DNA of 64,000 nt from Daldinia sp. FL1419 (lineage: Eukaryota > Ascomycota > Sordariomycetes > Xylariales > Hypoxylaceae). The position numbers and the translations under genes were made by a program. This document shows positions 11,855-23,359 of the stretch, piece after piece. The notes under the pieces were generated by a model. That model ran no database searches. It was not told the origin of the DNA and saw only the letters and a list, made by a program, of their open reading frames with translations. Location of the stretch: the NCBI GenBank assembly GCA_025201765.1, contig MU623412.1, positions 62,001 to 126,000 of the forward strand, in the 5' to 3' direction. Within the stretch, counting starts at the first letter, position 1. Each line of letters begins with the position of its first letter.

Positions 11855-13417
11855 TCAACAAACGACAAGCCCCTTATGCTCTAGCATCGCAGAAGTCCAA
11901 CTCTTAGTGTTCCGCTGCATCCACAGCTCGGGAAGAATGTTAAATCCACGCGATATGTTCGCATACCCCGTCAATCTATATAACCTTTCGAGTACACCAG
12001 CGAAGTATTGCCGATGATCTTCTGAGAGACTCTCCGCAGCAGCCACAAATATTGGCCATACGATGACGTGGGATCCCGGCGCAGTGGGGTCGAGTTGTTC
12101 GCACAGGTTTCTAATTTGCTGGATACGGTCTTCCATATAATATTCTAGACTGACTAGGTCCCCGAGCGGCGATACTTCTGAGTCCGCTCTTGCCGTATAT
12201 ATCTCTCCCGCTAGCCTATACGACTGTTCATACACGGGAAAGTTCCGAGAGAAGTCATATCCGCTACGTTGTGGAATATTCCTTCGTCGCTTGCAATTTT
12301 CGAGGCTTTGGATGTAACGCTTGAACATGGCGACCGGGTCACTTGATAGTCTCGGAGGGCGAACAGGTCGGGCTTCGAGAGAAGAGAAGGGTTGCGTGAA
12401 GAATCCTATTCTACTTATAGTTAACCTTCCGAATTCTACTCATTGCTGTGGTGCAATTTTAAGGGTAGGCAGGTAATAAGGGGCTAAACTAACATGCACG
12501 ACTGAAAGTACAAGAATCTCTCCAATTGAGTTGCAGATGCTTTCAGTGGCCCTCGAACTTCGAGAAATGCCGTGAGTAAGTTGTATAAAGTCAACACGTC
12601 TTCATGGCCTATCACGAGATCGGCAACTATCAGAAGGACTAGTGTTGCCCAAGTGGTCGCACTCAAATCAGGGCTTGATATCGAAGCTTCGGTGAGCTTG
12701 CAGATTAGGCTGGCTCTCACAATCTCAGCAGGAGCACGAAGTCGTGGTTTCTGTGCTGAGAGGTGGAAGGCCGATGCGATGCAGACGGCTTTTTGAACAA
12801 GGGGCTCGTTGTACGCCACAGGCAGGATATAATGCCTATAGCCATTCGCCTCGTCGTCGAATAACACCATGAAAGGAGATACGTGCGCAGCAACTATAAC
12901 CGTCAGTATCATGCTGATGACAGTAACAATGAGACGATGAGGCTTTACAATGCAAGAAGTGCAGGCGGATTCTTGGATCCAAGTCTGGCACCGTAGTTGG
13001 TACTGCTAGCGTCAGGTTATCCAACGTCGGCGACGTCCCCGAAACCCGTGGTACGGTTTTTAGTTTTTCTTTTGAGCATTCGATCCACTTCAATGGCTTT
13101 CTTGGACGCTTCAGCTTAGCATGTTCTCCTTCCAAAGATGATGCCGATAGAAGGCTAGAGCTAGTGGCTCCTTTGGCGAAGCGATATCTTACACCATATC
13201 CGGGACATTTTAGATTCTTTTTGGTGCATTTATTACATTGGTTCTCGGTCTTGTCGCAGACGATACGTCGCTTGACACAGTTATAACAAGCTAATCATCG
13301 GAGTTAGACTAGCGTTACATAGGTTGTTTTTTTTGGGGGGGGGAGAGAGAGAGAACAGGAAAACAGGAAAACGTTACTATGTCACTCACGTTTTCTACCA
13401 TTCCCCTGATCGGCCAT
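11855..13417 (-). CDS. Zn2Cys6 (fungal binuclear zinc cluster) transcription factor
   Basis: Exons 13417-13390, 13290-12949, 12893-12494 and 12410-11855 give 441 residues. The tiny first exon (28 nt) encodes MADQGNGRK, and the zinc cluster follows at once across a GTGAGT...TTAG intron. Its six cysteines are C11, C14, C21, C28, C31 and C38, in the canonical spacing CX2CX6CX6CX2CX6C. Basic residues sit between the second and third cysteines. The second intron (55 nt) has branch TACTGAC and acceptor TATAG, and it restores the reading FLHFAAHVSPFMVLFDD. That is typical of the regulatory domain of the Fungal_trans_2 class (DUF3468), which fills the rest of the protein. It should bind CGG-type half sites in the nucleus. 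Targets are unknown; the adjacent App1-like and amine oxidase genes on the same strand are the obvious candidates, by position only. Confidence 0.88.
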
Positions 13418-14099
13418 CGTCTCTGAAGATTCTTTCCGAATGCGACTTGTTGTCTCTCGCACGAAAGGCTACACGTGGAAAGCTGCCACCACCCCTACAA
13501 AACTCAGGAGATTTAGGGTTAATAGGGGTAAATAGAAGAATAGGTAGTTTTGATGGTGGATTTAGCGCACATGCGACACGTGATAAGAAAATTCGTATAA
13601 ATATCGAGAAAGCCTAAAGGGCTCGGACTTTTAATATACATTCCGCCACCTACTAACACGACTGATCCTGGAGATAAAGATGCATTCGTAATGCCCAAAT
13701 AAGTCACTAGAGTACCTGGGTAGATAGTAGGTCTGTCGTGAGAAGATTATTCTCACCTTCACCGATATCAAAGAGAAACAGCTCAATAATAGGATGTGTA
13801 TAAGTGTATGAGTTACTATTTCTAGATTCGTCTGTTTGGTGTAACATCCCAAATAGTTACCATGATCTTCAACAAGCTTTGAAAAGGATTTGTTACAGCA
13901 GCACAATAGCTACACATCTACGTAAGCCTTCACGATGTATAACTGGAGACAACTACACAAGCCGTGGTTACACGACAAGATAAAGCCCGCTCGTCTATAG
14001 CCTGTCGTATAAGTAGCCTATTGTTCGTTCCCCTAATTATAATATAGCATGACTAACCTAGAGTCGTACGAGATAGCTGGCGTCAGCGTACCGCCGATC
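13418..14099. other. intergenic region, no gene seen
   Basis: This region holds the promoter of the Zn2Cys6 gene and the 3' end of the amine oxidase gene. Small ORFs at 13519-13906 on the minus strand are unpatterned. No RNA gene was recognised. Confidence 0.5.
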
Positions 14100-15663
14100 T
14101 CATATCGGGAACTCCCCCCGGTTCTTCGTGATCCTCAACTCATCCAGCACTTCCTTACCGACTCTGCCTCCCTCCTCAATAGCGCCATCAATGCATCCTC
14201 TCCAACCCGCCGCCCAGTCTCCGCTCGCAAACAGCACGTTTCCGTGCCTCTCTCGGAGCGCGGCGAGGTACTTCGTCGCCATGCCGGGCCCCAGCCACGC
14301 CCAGGTACCCTTAGAGAACTCATCTCCGTTCCAGTCGTGGAAGAGAAGGCGTTCTACAACTGTGCCATCGGCGAGGCCGCGGAAGGCGGAGAGCGCGGCT
14401 TCGGGATCTTCTTTTGGCTGTATCTTCATGCCAAGACCCACGATGTGCGTATTACCCGCAGGCGTAATTCCATCGCCTGACATGTAATTTAACCCCCCGG
14501 CGGGATGCGTTAAAGCACTCGTAGATCGAAGATCCGGGCCTTTGGTTTCTGCGTTGACTTTGACGATAAAGTTGGCGTGGCCTTGCTCCGATGCTGCCAG
14601 TTTAGCTGCCGGGAGGGCAGGTGAGAACGGAATAGTCTTGAGGACGTTGAGTGGTGCAGTGCAAATCAATCGACGGGCCTTAAAAACGACGCCGTCGCGT
14701 ATAGTCACCTCGACTTGGCCCCCCTTATCGGCTACTCTGGATACCGGGCTCAAGAACTTATAGTCAAGCCGACCGGTCCCTACGGCCTCGTCAAAGAACC
14801 GGCGCGCGAAATCCGACTGTCCGCGCGCCAATTTGAAAGCAGCGCTGGCGGCCAGGAAGTCCATGCAATTATACCCACCGAGCGCCCAGTTGCGCAGGAC
14901 TTCCCAGAAAGAAGCGTCCTTGAGGTCGCTACCGCAAAGAATGGAGAAGTACACTTCTAAGATAACGCGTTCTAGGGGTTCGATTTGGTCTCCTAGCTCT
15001 GCGATCCGGTCCGCTATGGACATGTTGTCAAAACGTTCGAGGGCTTCGGTGTTGAAATGTTGGTTATACGGGAACGGGACCGCCGCGCGACCTCTCTGTC
15101 CGTCGACATCGACAAATTTATTGAGCACAGTCTCAAGTTTCGCAAACTGCGCAATGCACGTTAATGGGCGAACATAATCAATTAAGGAACACGGCTCCGA
15201 AACCCCTTTCTGAACGTACCTCTTCTTCCTGACTCAACGTGATAGTATCATTTCCCACCCGAAGAATAGTCTTGCCACCTTCCAAACTAGGTGAGATTTC
15301 GAGCTCGTTCGTAAGATTATATCGCGATAATTCCCGCCAGACGAACGGCTGGTACCAATGCACCCAGGTCCCCCCTAATTCAAAGGGATAGCCTCCAATA
15401 TCAGTTGACAAGGTACGGCCGCCGATGCGGTCTCGTGCTTCGAGGAGTAGGCCTTTGTACCCGGACGTTGAGAGATCACGAGCAGCAGTTAGTCCCGCAT
15501 AACCCGCCCCTATGATCGCCACATCATATAAAGTTGCCTGGCTAGTAGAAGTCAAGTTCGAAGGTGGTTGGACCACGCTGACTGAAGGGACACCTGCTTT
15601 CAAGCCGCCGTCCCCAGTCCAATGGAACCCATCGCGGGTAGTATGAGCGGTTGAGTCTGCCAT
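14100..15663 (-). CDS. flavin-containing amine oxidase (MAO-N type)
   Basis: Two exons (15663-15220, 15146-14100) give 496 residues, the size of Aspergillus MAO-N. The intron has donor GTACGT, branch ATTAAC and acceptor GCGCAG. The Rossmann FAD site is VAIIGAGYAGLTAARDL, with the downstream acidic end LLEARDRIGGRT, and GGTWVHW follows. Near the C-terminus FASGDWAAGWRGCIDGAIEEG forms the second FAD contact. There is no Cys at the site that in mammalian MAO links FAD covalently, so FAD is probably non-covalent, as in MAO-N. The reaction is oxidation of primary amines to aldehyde with release of ammonia and H2O2, which supports use of amines as nitrogen source. The C-terminus (GEFPI) has no clear peroxisomal signal. 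The start at 15663 (MADSTAHTTRDG) matches the family; an in-frame ATG at 15744 would add 27 residues. Confidence 0.9.
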
Positions 15664-16747
15664 GTTGAGAATTCGAGAAGCTCCTACGTAACGAAGTTCC
15701 TGGGGGCCTGTCTTCCGTAGGGCATCGTCCTTATATATTCCCATACTATCCCCTGGCCTAGGCTTCCCCCCCCCCTCTCGCCCCGACCGTCGCCATCTCA
15801 CCTAAATAAGAGCCTATACCGGAGGCACCGGCTGCAAACGATCAAATGTTTCTCATATTTCTTTCCTAGTCAAGTAAAATCTGCGGGACGTTATTTGCTA
15901 GAGCGGAGAGCCTCGCACCCGGTCGTTTTGCCGTGGGTGAGCTAAAGAGGGAAGTAGATCGGGATCCGCCAGTGGTTTTCTCACTTTTATTGCCGTTTTA
16001 GGAAAAGACGGAATAGCGTCGAGCGAAGCGCCTGCGAGCCATAGGTATTAGCCCCTTACTCCGATTAACTAATAGAACATAACATCACGCGCATCATTAC
16101 ACTTTTATGTATTAATTCTTGATCCGACTTATGAAAAGCCACCTATCCGAGTACTCTTATTAGTTGGTTGCTTTCCGGATTGGATCCTAGACTCTAGTTG
16201 CCAGGATAACTTGCATATCTTGCGGGAAATTAACTCCCTATCCCCTTTTTTTCCTTTACCAGATTTAGGAAATTCTATTCAGTCCTTCATCTGCGGAATA
16301 AGGATGCAGTTTATATAATACGTAGAGAATCACACTCTAATCACGTGGCACCATGAGACTACGAGGACGGAAGTATATTCAGACCGAATCATGGCAAATA
16401 AATACAAAGTATGATCGCTGTTCTGTATTATTCTAGTCTTATCTACCTATCAACAATGCCTCTCTTGGGAGATGCGTAGGTAACACGACCAATTCTATCC
16501 TGCCATCCGCGGTCGTAGCCGCGATCCAACGAGACTACGCACAAACCCATAAAACAGGAGTTAGCTATAGCGTCTAAGATGTAGACAGCGTTTTCCTATT
16601 CGGTACGTCCGTCGTCGGACTAGGGCTTGCTGGTCTATAACGAGGATTCTAGCGAGTTCCCAAGTGTATGGCACTAGAACGGATCACACGTGAGCGCGGT
16701 GGAAAAGAAGACGATGCATCAGGGATATTAGGGTTGGAGCGTACATT
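15664..16747. other. intergenic region, no gene seen
   Basis: The first part is the promoter of the amine oxidase gene and holds the alternative upstream ATG at 15744. The rest contains no supported coding sequence or RNA gene. Confidence 0.5.
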
Positions 16748-19146
16748 CTAAGTACCCTCCACCTTCACCTTACTTCGTGTAGAAGCCAATTCATCCTGCT
16801 TGTAATGCATTAGTACCGAAAAGATTATCCTATGCTTGACGGGTGTAACATGTAAGAGCTTACCTCGGCCTTCCTCTTCCCCGTCACCGGCTCGGGCGTG
16901 CCCCTGGAATACACCGGCGTATTCCCGCCGTCTCTAAACGCCTCCTTATAACAACTGGCGTGATATATCTTCTCACCAACTCTCATAGCATCGGGCCACA
17001 CAAACTCCTGTTGCTGGTCCAACCATCTCGTCTCAAACTTCTCTTGGCAAATGCTACAGACGCTATTTGCTAAACTAGGATCATCGGGTACTGGAATATA
17101 TTGTAACTGCGGTGCTTTAGGAGCGGATCCGCCTGACGCCGCATTAGAATCTCCGGATGGGGCCACGTAGTCCTTGTCAACAACCTCCCTCGTTTTAATC
17201 CAGTCCTAGTCATATTAGTACCATATGAAATGCAAGATAGTAGAGTAGACTTACCACCTCATCGACTAACCAGCTCCGGTGCTGTCCTCGCTTCTCGGCC
17301 TCGGCCATACGCTGATTTACCCGGAAATGCCAATCCATGTGAGCCGTCTTTTTCTTCTTACCCTCTTCATCCTTGGGAAATCTTCGCCCACACTGTGTGC
17401 ATTGAGGCCCTAGAGATTCGAATAGAAAAGGTAATAAATGGGGGCGAAACCTACGACACATTGTTAGTTTTTACTGAAAGAATCCTCGGGGGAAAACATA
17501 CTGCTTGAGAGATGATTGCCTCAGAATGATATCGCTTGTGAGACCTTCTAGGGTAGGGGGATGAATCGGTTGAATAATCGGTATCGTAGCCGGGGCGCCG
17601 AAGGCGACGGGAAATGAATTAGTAGGTGCCGGGCGCGAGACGGGAGTCGAACTACTGGCCGGAGTCGCACTCGGAAGTAACCCGGCTTGTCTCAACATGT
17701 TCATCAATGCCATAGGATCAGGGGTCGGCGGCTGGTGTACAGCGATTGGTTTTTGAGGTTCAACTGGTTTTGGCTGTGGTGGTGGGGGCGGAGTGGGAAC
17801 AGCGATAGGTGCAGGAGGATGAAATGGCGCGGACGCTTGCGGCGTGGCAGAATTTCGTGCCATTAAAGCAGCTAGGGCACCTTTACCAAACAACGAATCT
17901 AAAGAAACCTTAGGAGCCGCCGGTGGCGGAGGGGCTACTGCTACGGGTGCTGGCTGTGGTTGAGGGATAGGTGTGGGTGTGGGTGTTTGTGATGGGGGTG
18001 CTCTTATAGTCACGGCAAGATCAGCAATTTGATTCTTAACAAGCACTAACTGATCCTGTGGCAGGTTCTGGGTTTGAAGTATAGTTTGCAAATCCACGAG
18101 CGCCTTCAACCTTGTCTGTATACTAGGGTCATGAGGGTTCAGTGCGATTTGGGCCTTGGAGGCCGTAATCAGTTTCTGGATGTCATTATTCAAAGCATCT
18201 ATGCTGATCCCAGCCTGCGGTACGCCATAGCCTCCTAGCTGTGGGGGTTGGAAGGCCATCAATCCTGGCGTAGGTTGAGGTGTAGATCTGGCCGGCTGTG
18301 GTTGGCTCTAAGTAGAATATCAGTAACAATCATCTTATATGTACGATTAAGAACTTACAGGATGTGGCGGATAGGTTGTCGGAGGTAATTGGCCTGAGCT
18401 ACTATAAGACGGGCCGTTCGAATTAGGTACGGGAGCTTGGGGAGGATAGCCGTTGGTCTGGGGAGGCGGATGATAACCTGGCGGGGTAGGCGTCTCGCGA
18501 TATGGCACTCCTTGGCTCGTAGGCCTACTGCGACCAAGAAGCTGTTGTTGGCCTTGCTGATGCTTTTGTTGCGCTTGTAGATGTGCTGTTCTCGCTTTGA
18601 TAAGCGCGTTCTCGATAGGACGGGTAACATCTGGAGGGAAAACAGGTCGGGTATCGAGCGAACCGGCAACAGGTCCTTTCCAGGTCCTGAGCATCTCGTC
18701 CATCTTACGTCGGGTAGGCATATCGACCGATGCGTAGGCGTCCATAAACGTCTGATATAGCTTTCGGCCGAAGTAGAGCGTATACGGAGTACCCACATTC
18801 TTTACGATAGAATCGAGAACGTACAGGGCAGGTAGCTTCTTTGGAGGAATAACCTAGGGGGGAGCATTAGTTTGATACCAGATACGTTATTTGACAGACT
18901 AGGGGTGAATAATGCCACAATAGGACAACGTAGATACCATCTACCACGTAGCCGGCGCGAAGGAAATGTTAAACCCACTCGTTTTATGTGATCCTGGAGA
19001 GCGCCAGAGATGGCGTGTGCGTGTTCCGTGTTTTCCCTTGCGATCACGGTCAAGGTACTAATCTCAGTTCTATCGAAACTTTGGAGATCTTCAAGAGCAT
19101 CTCGGAAGTCCTGGGCTACAGCCTCAGACTCGGAGTCGTTAGACAT
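16748..19146 (-). CDS. PCF11: Pcf11, cleavage and polyadenylation factor IA subunit
   Basis: Six exons (19146-18979, 18853-18359, 18307-17502, 17450-17255, 17205-16864, 16798-16748) give 685 residues with the frame kept at every junction. Residues 1-135 are a CTD-interacting domain (AQDFRDALEDLQSFDRTEIS; PPKKLPALYVLDSIVKNVGTPY), which binds the phosphorylated Pol II C-terminal repeat. A Pro/Gln-rich middle follows, containing a helical segment (IDALNNDIQKLITASKAQ). Two zinc fingers then flank the Clp1-binding area: CTQCGRRF with HMDWH, and CSICQEKFE with YHASC. The protein couples pre-mRNA cleavage to transcription termination in the nucleus. The last intron ends in a tandem acceptor (AAGCAG), so the final exon may gain or lose one residue (Q). 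The gene stands alone, with long spacers on both sides. Confidence 0.95.
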
Positions 19147-22100
19147 GATTGCCTAAATTATGCAAGCACGCGATAATTGAATTGAAGATGAACTAGCGAA
19201 GGGAGGCTTGCGATGGAGAAGCTCGCGATGTATAAAAAGAAGAAAAGATAGACTCTTAATCTGCCGCTTTCTCCCGCCTGCACGTGTGGGAGAACAAGGA
19301 CACAGTCTAAGGTTGTATAGATGTCACAAAGGTAGATGCGGATAGATGCCCCTCACTCAATATTCTCACCAGGGAAAAGGCACGAGAATTCGTTAAGATA
19401 GGAACACACTCCTGCTTTGTTCTACCAGTTTGCCAAAGCAGCCACAAGAAACTGCCTGTTGGTAGGTATTAACAAAATATGAGAGCTCAAAACATGATCT
19501 TTCAAGGGATCCCTCTACGCCAACGGGCTACGGGGCTAGCCAGTATGTAATCTCTTATTTCCGCCCAGAGATACTCAATCCCGTAGGTGATCGGTGAAGG
19601 GATCGGACGCGATCGCGAACAAATGGATCCGTAAGGTGGCCGAAATCGTCTTGGGGAAAGATGGAAATCCGGTTGTGGGCAATTGGGAATACCACCGCAA
19701 CTCGAAGATATTGAAGGTAGAAAACTGTCGCAAGAAATCCTATTAAACCGCCGCGCGAAAAAAAGTCGTAGAAGGAGTGCTCTTAAATTGATGTAGATGA
19801 AACCGTCATGTCAAACTGGCGGCAATCGAAAAAGAAATCAAAAAAGTTGTAGGAGAAAGACACATGCTAGTTGGATATTTAACCCAGCTAGCTTGTTGAC
19901 GAAATGTACACAGGTGGAAATCGAATAATGAGCAAAGTTCAAGTACGCATTAACTAGTTACAATGTACATGCATTTAGTCTTGAATTATGTAATATTGCG
20001 GCTAAATCCGTCACGTGTCCAATGGTGCGCCGGGCATCTCGGGAGGTACACCTATGTACTAAAGTGCCCAAGGTACCTCTTCTAATAGAATCGAATTCAA
20101 TAATAACTTTAAATAACTAGTACGCTTAGTCATTAGCGTAGACATTCACCACCTTCGAGTACCGGATTAAACTATAACTAATTAGCCCACGTTAAAACTG
20201 CACATCTACAGCAGAGGTAACCTTAATTAAGAGCCAACCTAGCAAAGTTGGTGATTCCCCTGAATTACCGCATCCCCGCTGCTATGAGAACTCCGTAACC
20301 TACCACTCGAATTTCCTTCCATAATCTCATTTAAATCGATTTCGTTACAACGTATCACGCTGTTTAGTGACATAATATCCACCAATTCAGTTGACATGGC
20401 TTTTTCTACAACCTACCTGACACTACGGGTACCTACCTACCTAACCTAGGTAAGTCTTTTGCACTCAAGTTTCTAGAATTTAGGTGGTAGCTAGTTTCCT
20501 TATTGCATAGGTAGGGTCTATATACGGGTAATCGCCGATGTAAAGTGCATGTACGAAGCAAATCGGACGAATTTACTCGGAATGTACCTGTCGGTGGCGT
20601 TGAGACGCTTTTCGAAGTAGCTGCTGCGAGCAAATCCAGTCGTAATTCCTTATGAGATAGAAGGTACCTAGGTATACAAGCACTTGAGAGCTGAAAATCC
20701 CAAAGAAGGGGGGCTTCTCGGTAGATTTATGCGAAGTAAAGACTGGATCGAAGAAATTGAATTCTTGAAGAGTTGTATGTCTCCTCTGCTATGTCTTATA
20801 TATGAAGACATCAATGTCCTAGATACCCGCTATCCGTTATAATGTTAGTTGTATAGCTCGACGCTCTCTCAATAAACAGATACGCACATCTCAGCCATAA
20901 CCTTTCAAGGCACCAAGCAAAATAGGTTAACTCGAAAAAAATGCCATCATCGAAACTTGGACACAGATTCGTGTTTAGGTAAAGAACCTCCCGATACGCT
21001 TGAAAATAACACTTTACGAGATGATATACCCCTAGCGAGGGTAACGAGTTTTCAGTCTTGATAATCGGATTACACCTGCAACAGGTACAGAAGCCAACTG
21101 AATGCAGTACGTTCCGTAGCCATTAGCAGACGATGTTCTTCGAAGATGCGGCTGGGAACATGGTTCGTTATATATGAACCACACGCGCACGATATATGCC
21201 TCCGATTACTCACAGGAAGAAGGGCTTCTTCGAGCTTTTAGGAGGTTCTATACATGACCCCGACAGCCTCCATGCCCTCGTAGAGCAGCTTTCTCGATGT
21301 ACGAGTAGATTCAAGGTTGCTTAGAGATGTTAAAGACACACTTGACGGAGTGAAAACTACCCAAGACGTATTGCGTAAGCAGAAGTCTATGGATCACAGG
21401 GGCTTCGAGGGATCTACCCCATCACAATTATATACATAGCTCAGTTCCGCACAGAAGAAGTTCAAAAACGTGGGGAGGAAGAGGCAGAATAGGTGTGAAC
21501 TGTGGTACGGTACTCTGGATCGGTTAGACTAACGTCTTATAAATTCTCCTTATAATGGATCTCAAGCAGAGGCTGACATTTAGAAGGCGCGATCTTCGCG
21601 GGAGGGAGCAGAACAGGCGGGAGAAAGCGAGTACCTAAGTGAATGTAACATATTAACAGAAACGAATAAATCCAAGGCCCTCATGATGTTCACAGTCGTT
21701 ACAATGATATTCGCGCAATACTCACCCGTTATTCCCACCTTATATCTATCACCCTTGTGTTATGGACTACTTATCTAATATATTAAGCTGCCCCTATTTT
21801 TACAGCAGCGTTCTTCGCTATATATGTGGACCAACTTCCGGGATATCAGACGTCAGACGATTTCAAATGGCCTCCGAAATATCTGTGTGCTATATCCTGT
21901 AGTTTAGGTTTCTTGCTGCCAATAAAACACCTAAGTATTAATTGCATTCTTGGGGTTGGTATCTCCGCTGCTATGATCGTACCTTGGGGGAATACTTCTT
22001 TCCTGGGAAGAACGTTCTCATCATGTATTTCTTGCGTTATCACGGCTTATTAATAAAGGACGCCGTTGATCACAGCATACACACGATCCCAGACCATATA

Positions 22101-22447
22101 AGGGGAAATATCAAGGCGGTCACAGAACCCCAAATCCCACTTAGTCCTATGAGGATGGGTGTTGGGCACTTCACGAATTACGTCAATGCATCTAGGATAC
22201 GAATGATGCCGCGACGGTATAAATCAAATTGAATAATCATTGTATCGCTTTTCCTACTTAATTATGACTGTTACTAGGTAATTATGTATGCTACAATAGA
22301 AGCTAAAGCAAAATGTTCGCTGTCCAGAATCTGGGTATATCCGAAATCGTAAAAAAAAAAAAAAAAAACCAAACGCCCCATCTCGGTGAACACCGTGCCC
22401 TATGCTAGAAGTACGTGGGTTCGCCAATCATTCTGCTTTCCCGTGGT
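19147..22447. other. 3.3 kb intergenic region
   Basis: No gene is supported. CCTAGGTAC-type palindromes occur at about 20430-20455 and 20664-20675. Overlapping ORFs on both strands at 21826-22232 resemble no family. An 18-base A run at 22351-22368 lies just past the 3' end of the minus-strand membrane-protein gene. The proximal 200 bp are the PCF11 promoter. Confidence 0.5.
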
Positions 22448-23359
22448 TCAAATCCTGTTTTCACCCAAACCACCAAAACGATCAAGATGACTTGCTTCAC
22501 TATATCGGCTGGATCTCGATCCCGCGCTGTAGGCGGGGTGCAGAGCAGTAGGAGGTCGCTTCACGTCGGGAATTATGGGACTGCTACGGTCATCGATAGG
22601 CAAGTGGCTATCATCGCCAGGTCCGTACTCAAGATCCCGATCCTGAGCGATCGGGTGACTAATCTTAGGTTTGGAAATACCCCTTTGGAAGATGGAGAAT
22701 CTACTCTTGGCCTTTTCCTTGCGAATCGAGTTGCTTCGGTAGCTTTCGTATTCTTCGGTGAAGTTGACGTCTCTGGTAGTGGCACCATTGTTACGGACTT
22801 CTCGAGCATGAACACCGGCCGCCCTATTGCTAAAGACGAACGAGGCAATGACGTTAGTAACGCCAAAGGCGATTGCGATGATACCCGATGCCATGATAGC
22901 CTGCCAGACCTGGAACGGTACGTCCTTGTTGTTGTAAGTATCATTGCTGAGCGCACCGAGATGATGGCATCCCATGAGGATCATAGCAATACCAAGCCAG
23001 GTGAATCCGCGATCTTCACCAATGGCCGGCCAGTTTCGGCTGATCATAGCCTTACCCGTCTTGATAGGTAGCTCCGTCCAGAATAGGAGACCGGCGACGG
23101 CGACAACGAATGCCAGGGAGACATCGTTGAAGAACTGGAAGCCGTTGGGCATCTTGGCGAAGTACATCATGATCCCCGAAACGAAGATAACGGCGAGCAG
23201 AACGGCCAGATTGCAACCACGGATGACCTGGAGGATGATGAAGGCGGAGCCTTGGAATCCGGAGCTAGACTTGATACCCATCTTTTCTGTGAATCTCGCA
23301 ATGCCTAGGGTCGTGTCCCTAGGTTCGTAAGCGTTAGCGTTGCGTAATTTGGGCAGCAT
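22448..23359 (-). CDS. fungal four-helix membrane protein, function unknown
   Basis: A single exon encodes 303 residues. Four hydrophobic segments occupy the first ~180 residues: around VIRGCNLAVLLAVIFVSGIM, FNDVSLAFVVAVAGLLFW, GFTWLGIAMILMGCHHLGAL and WQAIMASGIIAIAFGVTNVI. Hydrophilic loops between them carry an FQFFND motif and GALSNDTYNNKD. Residues from ~190 to 303 form a polar, Ser/Arg/Pro-rich cytosolic tail. This layout, four helices plus a low-complexity tail, is that of a broadly conserved mould-specific family (a DUF7598-like or MARVEL-like topology, from memory). No catalytic residues are visible and no role can be given. The start is the only ATG upstream of the first helix. A long 5' leader (~23,360-23,620) is likely. 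Confidence 0.8.
   Translation of the reverse strand: MLPKLRNANAYEPRDTTLGIARFTEKMGIKSSSGFQGSAFIILQVIRGCNLAVLLAVIFVSGIMMYFAKMPNGFQFFNDVSLAFVVAVAGLLFWTELPIKTGKAMISRNWPAIGEDRGFTWLGIAMILMGCHHLGALSNDTYNNKDVPFQVWQAIMASGIIAIAFGVTNVIASFVFSNRAAGVHAREVRNNGATTRDVNFTEEYESYRSNSIRKEKAKSRFSIFQRGISKPKISHPIAQDRDLEYGPGDDSHLPIDDRSSPIIPDVKRPPTALHPAYSAGSRSSRYSEASHLDRFGGLGENRI

Noticed and set aside
12836..13135. Reading the Zn2Cys6 gene straight through to the stop after the run ending IRRRGEWL
   Set aside because: A 55 nt intron (12894-12948) with TACTGAC branch restores the conserved domain, while read-through gives a meaningless Cys-rich end.
14049..14487. Open frames of 119 and 143 codons on the plus strand
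   Set aside because: They are antisense shadows of the amine oxidase exon, which has clear family motifs in the other strand.
21826..22232. Overlapping ORFs on both strands, some hydrophobic
   Set aside because: Tested as a possible decayed membrane transporter, but no transporter motif could be placed in any frame.
22395..22470. GGTTCAAATCC, a tRNA B-box-like string near 22443
   Set aside because: The five bases on either side do not pair as a T-stem and no A-box, anticodon arm or acceptor stem can be placed. The similar strings at 24713 and 49291 fail in the same way.
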